A stretch of DNA of 26,937 bases from an uncultured Oscillibacter sp. (GCA_910585165.1 CAJUBX010000020.1:1-26937), one strand, 5' to 3'; shown: positions 6,452 to 14,671, numbered from the stretch's first letter. Numbers and translations are program-made. Notes: a model not told the origin generated them from the sequence alone.

Positions 6452-7402
6452 TCATGCAAATTCAATCAAACATCCGCCCCAGGTCAGGCCGCCGCCGAAG
6501 CCCACGGCCAGGATGCGGCTGCCGGGGACGATTTTCCCCTGCTGGCGCAGCTCGCTCAAAACCAGGGGGATGCTGGCGGCGGAGGTATTGCCGTACTCGG
6601 CGATATTCTTATAGTACTTCTCCGGCGGGATACGGTACTTCCGCACCGCCAGGTCGATGATCCGGGCGTTGGCCTGGTGGAAGACGAAGAAGTCCACGTC
6701 CTCCGCAGTCCGGCCCGTCTTTTTCAGCACCTGGTCCACGCACCAGGGCACCGCCTCCACGGCGAACTTAAAGACCTTGGTGCCCTCCATAGTAATGAGG
6801 CCGGGCTCCCCCGGCCCCGGGCCGGGGAGGCGGAGCAGTTCTCCGTTCCCGTGACAGCCCATGACGGCGGAGATGGAGGGCCAGCCCTCCCGGCATTCCA
6901 CCACGGCGGCCCCGGCCCCGTCCCCGAAGAGGATGCAGGTCCCCCGGTCGCTCCAGTCGATGCAGCGGCTCAGGTTTTCCGCCCCCACCACCAATCCGTA
7001 TTTTTGGGGGGAGGCGTTCAGCAGGCACTCCATGGTATGGAGGGCAAACAAAAACCCGCTGCAGGCCGCCCCCAGGTCAAAGCAGGGGATATCCGTCCGC
7101 AGGCCCAAATCCCGCTGAAGGGCGCAGGCGGCGGAGGGAACCATTGTCTCCGGAGTCACGGTGGCCACGATGCAGGCCCCAATCTCCTCCGGCCGGACCC
7201 CCGCGTCCGCCAGGGCCCGGCGGGCCGCTTCGGCGGTGATGGCGGAAAAGGTCTCCTCCCCGGAGCAGTGACGCCGGTTTTGGATGCCAGTGCGGGACAC
7301 GATCCACTCGTCCGTGGTCTCCACAATCTTCTCCAAATCCCGGTTGGACACCACTTTCCCGGGCACGCCCCGGCCCGTCCCCCGAATTTTGATTCCGTTC
7401 AT
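6452..7402 (-). CDS. fabH: Beta-ketoacyl-[acyl-carrier-protein] synthase III FabH
   Basis: A 316-residue initiating condensing enzyme that joins acyl-CoA with malonyl-ACP. The triad is Cys114 (LGAACSGFLFAL), His242 (FVFHQANARI) and Asn272 (EYGNTSAASIPL). The N terminus TDEWIVSRTGI and the C-terminal GFGGGLTWGG are also typical. It starts with an ATGA overlap on accA, with GGGGAGG 4-5 nt upstream. Primer specificity (acetyl or branched acyl-CoA) cannot be read from the sequence. Confidence 0.96.
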   Translation of the reverse strand: MNGIKIRGTGRGVPGKVVSNRDLEKIVETTDEWIVSRTGIQNRRHCSGEETFSAITAEAARRALADAGVRPEEIGACIVATVTPETMVPSAACALQRDLGLRTDIPCFDLGAACSGFLFALHTMECLLNASPQKYGLVVGAENLSRCIDWSDRGTCILFGDGAGAAVVECREGWPSISAVMGCHGNGELLRLPGPGPGEPGLITMEGTKVFKFAVEAVPWCVDQVLKKTGRTAEDVDFFVFHQANARIIDLAVRKYRIPPEKYYKNIAEYGNTSAASIPLVLSELRQQGKIVPGSRILAVGFGGGLTWGGCLIEFA

Positions 7403-8205
7403 GCTTCCTCCCCCGCGCCCATTTTTCTGAATTTCTGCCGCCGCTTTTCCGCAAGGCTCCCTCCGCTCTCCTTTAAAAGCGCCGCCAGATGGCGGCTCAG
7501 GCAGCGGTCCAGCTCCCGGAAGGTCCGCTCCGGGGCCAGGTGGGCCCCGCCCTCCGGCTCCGGGACGATATCGTCCGCCACACCCAGGGCCAGCAGGTCC
7601 GGGGCGGTGAGCCTCATCAGCTCACAGGCCTCCTCGTGCCGCCCCGCGTCCCGCCAGAGGATGGAGGCGAAGCCCTCCGGGGAGAGGATCGCGTAGACGG
7701 CGTTTTCCAGCATCAGCACCCGGTCGGCCACCGCCAGGGCCAAGGCCCCGCCGCTGTTTCCCTCTCCGGTGACGACGGCAATGACCGGAACCGTCAGGCG
7801 GCTCATCTCCATCAGGTTCCGGGCGATGGCCTCCCCCTGCCCCCGGGCCTCCGCCTCCAGGCCGGGATAGGCCCCGGAGGTGTCGATGAAGGTGAACACC
7901 GGGCGGCGGAACTTCTCCGCCTGCTTCATGAGGCGCAGGGCCTTCCGGTAGCCCTCCGGCCCCGGCATGCCGAAGTTGCAGCGGATGCTCTCCTCCGCCG
8001 TCCTGCCCTTCCGGGTGCCGATGACCGTGACGGGCCGCCCGTGGTAGAGGGCGACGCCGCCCAGGATGGCCGGGTCCTCCCGGCAGAGGCGGTCCCCCTT
8101 CTGCTCGAAAAAGTCCGTAAAAAGGGCGCCGGTATAATCGGCGATGTTGGGCCGCTGGGGGTGCCTGGCAGCAGCCACCCGCTCCGCGGCGGTAAGCCCG
8201 GTCAT
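7399..8205 (-). CDS. accA: Acetyl-CoA carboxylase carboxyltransferase subunit alpha
   Basis: A 268-residue crotonase-fold subunit that, with AccD, transfers the carboxyl group from carboxybiotin to acetyl-CoA. Typical stretches include the N-terminal HPQRPNIADY, FTFIDTSGAYPG, the oxyanion region GEGNSGGALALAVAD and SPEGFASILWRD. It is shorter than the E. coli protein (319) at the N terminus, as in other Firmicutes. The start overlaps accD as ATGA, with AAAGGAGGCC upstream. Together with accD, accC and accB it completes the four-subunit enzyme. Confidence 0.96.
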   Translation of the reverse strand: MTGLTAAERVAAARHPQRPNIADYTGALFTDFFEQKGDRLCREDPAILGGVALYHGRPVTVIGTRKGRTAEESIRCNFGMPGPEGYRKALRLMKQAEKFRRPVFTFIDTSGAYPGLEAEARGQGEAIARNLMEMSRLTVPVIAVVTGEGNSGGALALAVADRVLMLENAVYAILSPEGFASILWRDAGRHEEACELMRLTAPDLLALGVADDIVPEPEGGAHLAPERTFRELDRCLSRHLAALLKESGGSLAEKRRQKFRKMGAGEEA

Positions 8206-9056
8206 ACGCGGCCTCCTTTCTCATGGAGCCGCAGAAGGCGGCTCAGGGCCTCCCGGAGCTCTCCCCGGGGGACCACCGCGTCCACAAAGCCGTGCTCCTC
8301 CTGGTACTCCGCCCGCTGGAAGCCCTCCGGCAGCGTCTCGCCGATGGTCTGCTGAATCACCCGGGGCCCGGCAAAGCCGATAAGGGCCCCCGGCTCCGCC
8401 AGGATGATGTCTCCCAGGGAGGCGAAGCTGGCGGTGACGCCTCCGGTGGTGGGGTCCGTCAGCACGGAGATGTACAGCAGTCCCTTCTCCGAAAAGCGGC
8501 CCAGGGCGGCGGCGGTTTTCGCCATCTGCATCAGGGACAAAATGCCCTCCTGCATCCGGGCCCCGCCGCTGGCGGAGAACAAAATCAGCGGCAGCTTGTT
8601 CTTCGCCGCGTACTCAATGGCCAGGGTGATTTTCTCCCCCACGGCGGCGCTCATGCTGCCGCACATATACCGGCTGTCCAGCACGCCCGTCACGCACTTC
8701 CGCCCGCCGATGGTCCCGGCGGCAGTGACGGCGGCCTCCGTGAGGCCGGTTTTCCGCTGGGCCTCCCGCTGCTTCTCCCGGTAGCCGGGGAAGGACAGCG
8801 GATCGGCGGCGGGAAACTTCCCGTTCAGCTCCCGGAAGCTGCCGGGGTCCAGAATTGTGCTGAGGCGGTAATAGGCCCCGATGGGAAAATGATAGCCGCA
8901 AAGCGGGCAGACCGAGAGGTTTTCCGCCACGTCCTTCCGGCGGCTCTCCCCGCCGCACTTGGGACAGGATACCAGCCGGTCCCCGGGGATGTAGTTGTCC
9001 CGGATGGCCTTCATGGCCAGAAGCCGGGCCCGGCGCCTGGCAAAGACGCTGTTCAT
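8202..9056 (-). CDS. accD: Acetyl-CoA carboxylase carboxyltransferase subunit beta
   Basis: A 284-residue subunit with an N-terminal zinc ribbon (CPKCGG, residues about 31-36, and CPLCGY about 50-55), followed by the crotonase-like domain with FSASGGARMQEG and SVLTDPTTGGVTASFASLGD. The zinc ribbon is diagnostic of AccD. The start at 9056 (MNSVFARRR) forms ATGA with the accC stop and follows a GGAGGCGGAGG site; the frame stays open 27 codons farther up, but only as a shadow of accC. Confidence 0.96.
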   Translation of the reverse strand: MNSVFARRRARLLAMKAIRDNYIPGDRLVSCPKCGGESRRKDVAENLSVCPLCGYHFPIGAYYRLSTILDPGSFRELNGKFPAADPLSFPGYREKQREAQRKTGLTEAAVTAAGTIGGRKCVTGVLDSRYMCGSMSAAVGEKITLAIEYAAKNKLPLILFSASGGARMQEGILSLMQMAKTAAALGRFSEKGLLYISVLTDPTTGGVTASFASLGDIILAEPGALIGFAGPRVIQQTIGETLPEGFQRAEYQEEHGFVDAVVPRGELREALSRLLRLHEKGGRV

Positions 9057-10438
9057 GCCTCCGCCTCCTTTTCCTCCACCCGGCGGCTGAAGTCCAGCAG
9101 CTCGGGCAGGTGGGCGTCCAGAAACCCCGTGGTGCACCGGCCCCGGACGAAGACGGGGTGGAACAAAATTTCATAGCTGAGCTCCGCGTTGGTGGGGAAG
9201 CCCTCCAGGGTGAACTCCTCCAGGCAGCGGCGGAGCTTGCGGACGGCCTCCAGCCGGGTGGCCCCGTGGGCCAGCACCTTGGCGGCCAGGGAATCGTAAT
9301 AGGGGGACATGACGCAGCCATTATAGAGGCAGGAGTCCACCCGGACCCCCGCGCCGCCGGGGAAATGGAGAAACTCCACCTTCCCCGGGCAGGGCCGGAA
9401 GTCCCCCCGGGGGTCCTCGGCGTTTATCCGGCACTCCATGGCGCAGCCCCGCACTTCCACGTCCTCCTGGCGGATATCCAGGGACAGGCCGGAGGCGATC
9501 CGCAGCTGCTGGCGCACCAAATCCACGCCGGTAACCAGCTCCGTCACCCCGTGCTCCACCTGGATGCGGGTGTTCATCTCCATAAAGTAGAAGTTCTCCC
9601 CGTCCACCAGGAACTCTACGGTTCCGGCTCCCTCATAGCCTACGGCCTCCGCCGCCCGCACGGCGGCCTCCCCCATGGCCCGCCGGAGCTCCGGGCTGAG
9701 CCCGGGAGCGGGGGCCTCCTCGATGAGCTTCTGGTTTCTCCGCTGGACGGAGCAGTCCCGGTCTCCCAGGTAAACCGTGCGCCCCCGGCGGTCCGCCAGA
9801 ATCTGGACCTCCACATGCCGGGGGTCCGGCACCAGCTTTTCCAAGTACATTTCGTCGTTTCCAAAGCAGGCGGCGGCTTCCGCCTTGGCCCCGGCGTAAG
9901 CGCCGGGAAGGTCCTCCGGCCCGTTGCAGCGGCGGATGCCCCTTCCTCCGCCTCCGGCGGAGGCTTTCAGAAGCACGGGCCAGCCCACCTTCTCCGCCGC
10001 CGCCAGGGCCTCCTCCACCGAGGAGACGGGCCCGTCGGAGCCGGGGGTCACGGGAACCCCCGCCGCCTTCATCAAATCCCGGGCGGCGGACTTGGACCCG
10101 GCCTTTCGAATCGCGTCCCCGGAGGGGCCGATAAAGGTCAGCCCCGCCCCGGCGCAGGCGTCGGCAAAGTCCGCGTTCTCGGACAAAAAGCCGTAGCCCG
10201 GGTGAATGCCGTCGCAGCCGGTGGCCAGGGCCGCCGTCAGCAGGGCGTCCCGGTTCAAATAGCTCTCCGCCGCCCGGGCGGGACCCACGCACACGGACCG
10301 GGTGGCAAGCTGGACGTGGAGGGCCTCCGCGTCCGCCTCGGAGTAGGCGGCCACCGTTTCAATCTCCATCTCCCGGCAGGCCCGGAGAATCCGAAGGGCA
10401 ATCTCCCCCCGGTTGGCGATGAGCACCCGCCTCAGCAT
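9053..10438 (-). CDS. accC: Acetyl-CoA carboxylase biotin carboxylase subunit
   Basis: A 461-residue ATP-grasp enzyme that carboxylates biotin on AccB using bicarbonate and ATP. It begins MLRRVLIANRGEIALRI, the classic start. The glycine-rich ATP loop SAGGGGRGI, the metal-binding MEMNTRIQVEHGVTE (with active-site Glu and Arg) and the C-terminal domain AECRINAEDP-type sequence (ECRINAEDPRGDF) are all present. Length fits the family (about 450). Its ATG overlaps the accB stop by 7 nt (ATGCTGA). Confidence 0.97.
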   Translation of the reverse strand: MLRRVLIANRGEIALRILRACREMEIETVAAYSEADAEALHVQLATRSVCVGPARAAESYLNRDALLTAALATGCDGIHPGYGFLSENADFADACAGAGLTFIGPSGDAIRKAGSKSAARDLMKAAGVPVTPGSDGPVSSVEEALAAAEKVGWPVLLKASAGGGGRGIRRCNGPEDLPGAYAGAKAEAAACFGNDEMYLEKLVPDPRHVEVQILADRRGRTVYLGDRDCSVQRRNQKLIEEAPAPGLSPELRRAMGEAAVRAAEAVGYEGAGTVEFLVDGENFYFMEMNTRIQVEHGVTELVTGVDLVRQQLRIASGLSLDIRQEDVEVRGCAMECRINAEDPRGDFRPCPGKVEFLHFPGGAGVRVDSCLYNGCVMSPYYDSLAAKVLAHGATRLEAVRKLRRCLEEFTLEGFPTNAELSYEILFHPVFVRGRCTTGFLDAHLPELLDFSRRVEEKEAEA

Positions 10439-10854
10439 GGCTTGTAGCGCATCAGCGCCTCGCCGAAGGCCGCCAGCTCCCCGCTGGCCTTCAGCACTTC
10501 CCCGATGACGCAGTCGCAGGGGGCGGGGACCTCGATCATGGTCTTCATGGCCTCAATCAGGCAGACGGTCTGCCCCTTTTTCACCTTGTCTCCCGCCGTG
10601 ACAAAGGGGGGCTGCTCCGGGGCGGGAGCGGCGTAGAAGGTGCCCACCAGCGGGGCGGCGATAACGGGAGCCTCCGCCTCCCGCAAAGCCGCCGGAGCGG
10701 CGGGGGACGGGGCGGCGGCGGGAACGGCGGGGGCGGCGGCAGTGGGCGCCGCCTTTTCCATCTCTATTTGAAAATCCCCCTGTGACAGCTTCAGCTTCTG
10801 CAAGCCGCTGGCGTCAAAGCGGGCCATAAAATCATACAGTTCCTGGTTGGTCAT
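10432..10854 (-). CDS. accB: Biotin carboxyl carrier protein of acetyl-CoA carboxylase
   Basis: A 140-residue carrier. Residues 1-40 form the N-terminal helix typical of BCCP (MTNQELYDFMARFD). An Ala/Pro-rich flexible linker spans about 38-65. The biotinyl domain contains the thumb-type stretch and EAMKTMIEV, where Lys is the biotinylation site; most homologues have EAMKMMNE. The start at 10854 is placed by AAAGGAA 6 nt upstream; an in-frame ATG at 10920 lies in the intergenic hairpin region and lacks a site. It follows acpP after an 87-nt gap that holds a strong hairpin. No biotin ligase (birA) is in the window. Confidence 0.94.
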   Translation of the reverse strand: MTNQELYDFMARFDASGLQKLKLSQGDFQIEMEKAAPTAAAPAVPAAAPSPAAPAALREAEAPVIAAPLVGTFYAAPAPEQPPFVTAGDKVKKGQTVCLIEAMKTMIEVPAPCDCVIGEVLKASGELAAFGEALMRYKPC

Positions 10855-10870
10855 ACTCGTTCCTTTCCAG

Positions 10871-10908
10871 GCGCCCGCCGGAGGACAACGCCTCCGGCGG
10901 GGCGGCGC
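10871..10908 (-). repeat. Strong intercistronic hairpin between acpP and accB
   Basis: A perfect 10-bp G/C stem (10875-10884 with 10891-10900) has a 6-nt loop, with outer GCGCC/GGCGC complementarity. No T-run follows it on the operon strand, so it is not a classic terminator. It fills the only sizeable gap within the fatty-acid operon proper. It may protect the 3' end of an abundant acpP message or act as a processing site. Confidence 0.7.
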
Positions 10909-10941
10909 TTTTGGAATCATTTCATGTAGGCGCGGGAAGGC

Positions 10942-11172
10942 TCAGGCCTTGTGCTCCTCCAGATATTTTACGATATCGCCCACGGTCTTCAGGCCCTCCA
11001 CGTCGGCGTCGTCGATGGTAACGCCGCTGGCTTCCTCCAGGGCCATGACCAGCTCCACCGCCGCCAGGGAATCCGCCCCCAGGTCGTCGGCCAGAGAGGC
11101 CTCCAGCGTCACCTGCTCCGCCTCGCAGCCCAGGGTTTCCACAATGATATCACGCACTTTCTCGAATTCCAT
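10942..11172 (-). CDS. acpP: Acyl carrier protein
   Basis: A 76-residue acidic four-helix carrier that holds growing acyl chains on 4'-phosphopantetheine. The attachment Ser35 lies in DDLGADSLAAVELVMALEE, the family signature, and the C-terminal TVGDIVKYLEEHKA is typical. AAGGAG sits 8 nt before the ATG. It is the first gene of the operon, right behind the promoter, which suits a protein needed in excess over the enzymes. The holo-ACP synthase gene is not in the window. Confidence 0.97.
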   Translation of the reverse strand: MEFEKVRDIIVETLGCEAEQVTLEASLADDLGADSLAAVELVMALEEASGVTIDDADVEGLKTVGDIVKYLEEHKA

Positions 11173-11200
11173 TTGAGATTCTCCTTGTTTGTCGAAATAT

Positions 11201-11238
11201 CAATTATTTTAACTAAAAATATTTAATTAAAATAATTG
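11201..11238 (-). promoter_or_regulatory. AT-rich palindromic operator candidate for the fatty-acid operon
   Basis: CAATTATTTTAA (11201-11212) and TTAAAATAATTG (11227-11238) are perfect inverted arms. Within the element two quasi-palindromes sit side by side, TTTTAACTAAAA and TTTAATTAAAA, each the size of a MarR dimer site. It begins 6 bp below the -10 box, so a bound protein would block initiation. In a GC-rich genome such a stretch is striking. The FabT-like protein at 521-976 is the natural candidate to bind it; this is inference. Confidence 0.62.
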
Positions 11239-11243
11239 AATTT

Positions 11244-11272
11244 ATTCTACACAGGGAGCCGCCCCTTGTCAA
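11244..11272 (-). promoter_or_regulatory. Sigma-A promoter of the acpP-acc-fab operon
   Basis: TTGACA (11272-11267), a 17-bp spacer and TAGAAT (11249-11244) lie 72 nt upstream of the acpP start codon. It is the only strong promoter found on this strand ahead of the 12-gene run. Confidence 0.85.
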
Positions 11273-11295
11273 GGAAAATTTTCACGAATCGGGGC

Positions 11296-11324
11296 TTTCC
11301 TTTTTTGTGGAAATCTTATATAAT
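11296..11324 (+). promoter_or_regulatory. Probable trkA promoter
   Basis: A perfect TATAAT (11319-11324) lies 64 nt before the trkA start. The -35 at 17 bp (TTTCCT) is weak, so an activator or alternative contact may help. The leader is too short for a c-di-AMP (ydaO) riboswitch. Confidence 0.5.
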
Positions 11325-11388
11325 CAACCTGTTATCCTGCGTAGTATCCGGGGTCCCCGGCCCCGGGCTCTCTTTATAGGAGGCGTAC

Positions 11389-12759
11389 ATGAAAATCATC
11401 ATCGTGGGCGCGGGCAAGGTGGGCTCCGCCCTGACCCAGCAGCTCTCCGCCGACGGGCACAATGTCACCGTGGTGGACCAGGACCCCCGGCTGATCGACA
11501 GCATCATCAACATCTACGACGTTATGGGGGTCTGCGGCAACGGCGCGGTGTACAGCGTGCAGAAGGAGGCGGAGGTGGAAAAGGCGGAGCTTTTGATCGC
11601 CACCACCTCCAGCGACGAGCTGAACATCCTCTCCTGTCTGGTTGCCAAAAAGCTGGGGGTCAGCCACACCATCGCCCGCATCCGAAACCCGGAATATGAA
11701 AAGCAGCTCCGCTTCATGCGGGACGAGCTGGGATTGTCCATGGTCATCAACCCCGAGCGGGCCGCCGCCCGGGAAATCGCCCGGGTCCTCCGCTTCCCCG
11801 CCGCCATGAAGGTGGAGTCCTTTTCCAAGGGGCGGCTGGAGCTGGTGGAGTACCGCCTTCCCGCCGACTCCGCCCTGGACGGCCTGGCCCTGGCGGACCT
11901 GTACCGGAACATCCGGGTCCGGGTGCTGATCTGCGCCGTGGCCCGGAAGGGGGAGACCATCATCCCCTCCGGCGATTTCATTCTCCGGGCGGGGGACAAG
12001 ATTTACCTCACCTCCTCCCCGGACCAGCTGGCCCAGTTCTTCCGGCACCTGGGGGTCTTCCGCTCCAAGGCGTCCACCGTTATGATTGTGGGGGCCAGCA
12101 AAATCTGCTATTACCTCACCTCCGAGCTTTTGAACATGGGCATGTCCGTAAAAGTCATTGACCGGGACGAGCAGCGCTGCATCCAAATGGGGGAACAGCT
12201 CCCCAAGGCCCTGGTCATCGTGGGGGACGGCACGGACACGGACCTCCTCCACGAGGAGGGCATCGGCCAGACGGACGCCTTTGTGGCCATCACCGGCATC
12301 GACGAGGCCAACATCCTGATGTCCATGTGCGCCTCCAAGGAGTCGGGCAACCACTGCAAGGTGGTGGCGAAAATCAACCGCAAATCCCTGGTGGACCTGG
12401 TGAGCAACGAGAGCATGATCGACAGCGTCATCTCCGCCCGCTCCACCACCACGGAGCTGATTGTCCAGTATGTCCGGGCCATGGAGAGCGCCGAGGGCGC
12501 CCAGATCAAAACCCTTCACCGCCTGGTGGATGGGGCGGTGGAGGCCCTGGAGTTCGGCGTGGGGCCGGACGTTCCCTTCATCGGCGTGCCCCTGAAGAAT
12601 CTGAAGCTTCGAAACGGCCTTCTGCTGGCCGGGATCGTCCAGCGCAGCGGGAAGATCATCATCCCCTCCGGCAACGACTGCCTCAGCCTGGGGGACGATG
12701 TGATCGTGGTCACCACGGACACCTCCCTGCAGGATATCCACGACATCTGCCGGGAGTAA
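11389..12759 (+). CDS. trkA: Trk-type potassium uptake system regulatory subunit TrkA
   Basis: A 456-residue cytoplasmic, NAD(H)-binding gating subunit of the Trk potassium transporter. It has the duplicated layout: Rossmann RCK_N domain 1 (IIIVGAGKVGSAL, acidic VVDQD), RCK_C domain 1 (about 140-220), a second Rossmann domain (VMIVGASKICYYL near 226, VIDRD) and a second RCK_C with DDVIVVTTD at the end. The second nucleotide loop (GASKIC) is degenerate, as often in TrkA. AGGAGG lies 6 nt upstream of ATG. It is followed by trkH after 15 nt, forming a two-gene operon divergent from the fatty-acid cluster. Confidence 0.95.
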   Translation: MKIIIVGAGKVGSALTQQLSADGHNVTVVDQDPRLIDSIINIYDVMGVCGNGAVYSVQKEAEVEKAELLIATTSSDELNILSCLVAKKLGVSHTIARIRNPEYEKQLRFMRDELGLSMVINPERAAAREIARVLRFPAAMKVESFSKGRLELVEYRLPADSALDGLALADLYRNIRVRVLICAVARKGETIIPSGDFILRAGDKIYLTSSPDQLAQFFRHLGVFRSKASTVMIVGASKICYYLTSELLNMGMSVKVIDRDEQRCIQMGEQLPKALVIVGDGTDTDLLHEEGIGQTDAFVAITGIDEANILMSMCASKESGNHCKVVAKINRKSLVDLVSNESMIDSVISARSTTTELIVQYVRAMESAEGAQIKTLHRLVDGAVEALEFGVGPDVPFIGVPLKNLKLRNGLLLAGIVQRSGKIIIPSGNDCLSLGDDVIVVTTDTSLQDIHDICRE

Positions 12760-12774
12760 GGGGGGAAGCGTTTC

Positions 12775-14244
12775 TTGAATTACCAAATGATCGGCTTCGT
12801 CATCGGGCGGATTTTGTGGACAGAGGCGGCGCTTTTGCTGCTGCCCGCCCTGACGGCGCTTTTATACGGGGAGCCGCTTCTTCCCTTTCTGGGCCCCATT
12901 CTGCTGCTGCTGGCGGCGGGCCTTCCCTTTCATAAAAAGCCCAGGCAGACGGCCCTCTACGCCCGGGACGGCTTCGCGGTGGTGGCCCTGGCCTGGGTGC
13001 TGATGAGCGTCTTCGGAGCTTTGCCCTTTGTGATTTCCGGGTACATTCCAAACTTTGTGGACGCGTTTTTTGAAACCGTCTCCGGCTTCACCACCACCGG
13101 GGCCACCATTCTCACGGCGGTGGAGCCCCTGAGCCAGAGCGTGCTGTTCTGGCGGAGCTTCACCCACTGGATCGGCGGCATGGGCGTGCTGGTCTTCGTC
13201 ATGGCGGTGCTGCCCATGACCGACGGGCACGGGATGCACCTGCTCCGGGCGGAAATGCCGGGGCCGTCCGTCGGGAAGCTGGTAAGCCGCATGAGCGACA
13301 CCGCAAAGATTCTCTACGGCATCTACCTGGCCATGACCCTGGTGGAAATCGCGCTGCTGGTCCTGGGGGGAATGCCCTTCTTCGACTCCTGCATCCACGC
13401 CTTCGGCTCCGCGGGCACCGGCGGCTTCAGCAATAAAAACCTGAGCGTCGGGGCCTATGACAGCGTCTATTTCGACGTGGTCATCGGGATTTTCATGCTG
13501 CTGTTCGGCGTGAACTTCAACCTCTATTACTTCCTCCTGGTCCGCCGCTTCCGGGACGTGTTCCGGTCCGAGGAGCTGTGGGCCTACGCCGCCATTGTGG
13601 GCACGGCGGTCATCGCCATCGCCGTGGACATCCTCCACCTGTGCGGCTCCTTTGCCCAAAGCCTCCGTTACTCCTTCTTCCAGGTGGCCTCCATCATCAC
13701 CACCACCGGCTACGCCACGGCGGACTTCAACCTCTGGCCCACCTTCTCCAAGGGGATATTGATGGTTTTGATGTTCGTGGGAGCCTGCGCCGGGTCCACC
13801 GGCGGCGGCATCAAGGTGGCCCGGATTGTGATTCTGGCCAAGACCTCCTGGGGGGACATGCGGAAGATGCTCCACCCCAACGCCGTCACCACCACCCGGT
13901 TTGAGGGCAAGGCCCTGACGGACAAGCACATCCGCAGCGTGCACCTCTTTATCACGGTCTACCTGCTGGTGTTTACCGTATCCTTCCTTTTGCTCTGCCT
14001 GAACGGTTTCGACATTGTCACCACCTTCACCGCCGTAACCGCCTGCATCAACAACATCGGCCCGGGGCTGGAGATGGTGGGCCCCATGGGGAATTTCTCG
14101 GCCTTCTCCTGGGCGTCCAAGCTGCTGTTATCCTTCGACATGCTGGTGGGGCGGCTGGAGATTTTCCCCATGCTGCTGCTGTTCGCGCCGTCCATCTGGA
14201 GGCGGCGGATGGTGATACGGCAGGGAAGGGGTAAATTGGATTAA
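12775..14244 (+). CDS. trkH: Trk-type potassium uptake system membrane subunit TrkH
   Basis: A 489-residue integral membrane potassium channel subunit with four M1-P-M2 repeats. The selectivity-filter sequences of the repeats are visible: TTTGATIL (about 105), GSAGTGGFS (about 210), TTTGYATADF (about 310) and NNIGPGLE (about 425). The translated start is TTG at 12775, 9 nt after an AGGGGGG site; the next in-frame ATG (12787) is less well placed. The gene ends within the left arm of the trkH terminator. Confidence 0.94.
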   Translation: MNYQMIGFVIGRILWTEAALLLLPALTALLYGEPLLPFLGPILLLLAAGLPFHKKPRQTALYARDGFAVVALAWVLMSVFGALPFVISGYIPNFVDAFFETVSGFTTTGATILTAVEPLSQSVLFWRSFTHWIGGMGVLVFVMAVLPMTDGHGMHLLRAEMPGPSVGKLVSRMSDTAKILYGIYLAMTLVEIALLVLGGMPFFDSCIHAFGSAGTGGFSNKNLSVGAYDSVYFDVVIGIFMLLFGVNFNLYYFLLVRRFRDVFRSEELWAYAAIVGTAVIAIAVDILHLCGSFAQSLRYSFFQVASIITTTGYATADFNLWPTFSKGILMVLMFVGACAGSTGGGIKVARIVILAKTSWGDMRKMLHPNAVTTTRFEGKALTDKHIRSVHLFITVYLLVFTVSFLLLCLNGFDIVTTFTAVTACINNIGPGLEMVGPMGNFSAFSWASKLLLSFDMLVGRLEIFPMLLLFAPSIWRRRMVIRQGRGKLD

Positions 14245-14277
14245 AAAAGGCGGCTGGTAAAACCAGCCGCCTTTTTT
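14243..14277. terminator. Bidirectional terminator between trkH and the valS-side genes
   Basis: A 16-bp stem (14243-14258 with 14262-14277) with an AAA loop is bounded by six A and six T. It terminates trkAH on the plus strand and the converging valS operon on the minus strand. Confidence 0.92.
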
Positions 14278-14310
14278 CGCGCTTTTTCTTCTCTTAGCTG
14301 ATTGAAGCGT

Positions 14311-14640
14311 TCACTCAGGAAACATCCTTGTGCAGCTCTCCAGCTCCGCCGTGTCGCCCTTCGAAATATAAATCTCCGCCGACGCCGACAGGTCGTTCTC
14401 CAGAAAGGTTTCTCGCTGAAGCAGCTCCTTGACCACGGTCCAATTCTGGGCTGCCTCTGTTTTCAGCCAAATTCCCATCAGCGGGCCGGGCTGGCCCTCC
14501 TCCGTGTCAATAAAACTATACCCATTGTCTTGTATGGCGTTATGGGAAATCTCCTCAACACGGTCCGGAACGCAGTAGCACAAATCCATATCCGGATTAT
14601 CGAGCTTTCCCGGATTCAGCACAATCACAATTGTCTGCAT
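14311..14640 (-). CDS. Small conserved-looking protein of unknown function
   Basis: A 109-residue soluble protein beginning MQTIVIVLNPGKL, with no signal, membrane segment or Cys pair. The first beta-rich stretch is followed by DRVEEISHNAIQDNGYSFID and GPLMGIWLKTEAAQNW. The alternation of strands and helices suggests a small alpha/beta fold, but no family is recognised. The ATG at 14640 has GGAGG 5 nt upstream; the ATG three bases earlier is also possible. It starts about 30 nt after the valS stop on the same strand and ends before the shared terminator, so it is probably the last gene of the T-box operon. Its base composition is lower in GC than valS and closer to the YcxB-like gene at 17320. 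Confidence 0.75.
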   Translation of the reverse strand: MQTIVIVLNPGKLDNPDMDLCYCVPDRVEEISHNAIQDNGYSFIDTEEGQPGPLMGIWLKTEAAQNWTVVKELLQRETFLENDLSASAEIYISKGDTAELESCTRMFPE

Positions 14641-14671
14641 CATTGCCTCCTTGAAAATTCCGGTTTTACGC

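Noticed and set aside
9057..9137. 27-residue N-terminal extension of accD
   Set aside because: It is a shadow of accC and lacks a ribosome-binding site; the ATG at 9056 has one and forms the ATGA overlap seen at other junctions.
11325..11388. c-di-AMP (ydaO-type) riboswitch ahead of trkA
   Set aside because: The leader is only about 60 nt, far too short for that riboswitch, and holds just a small GC-rich hairpin.
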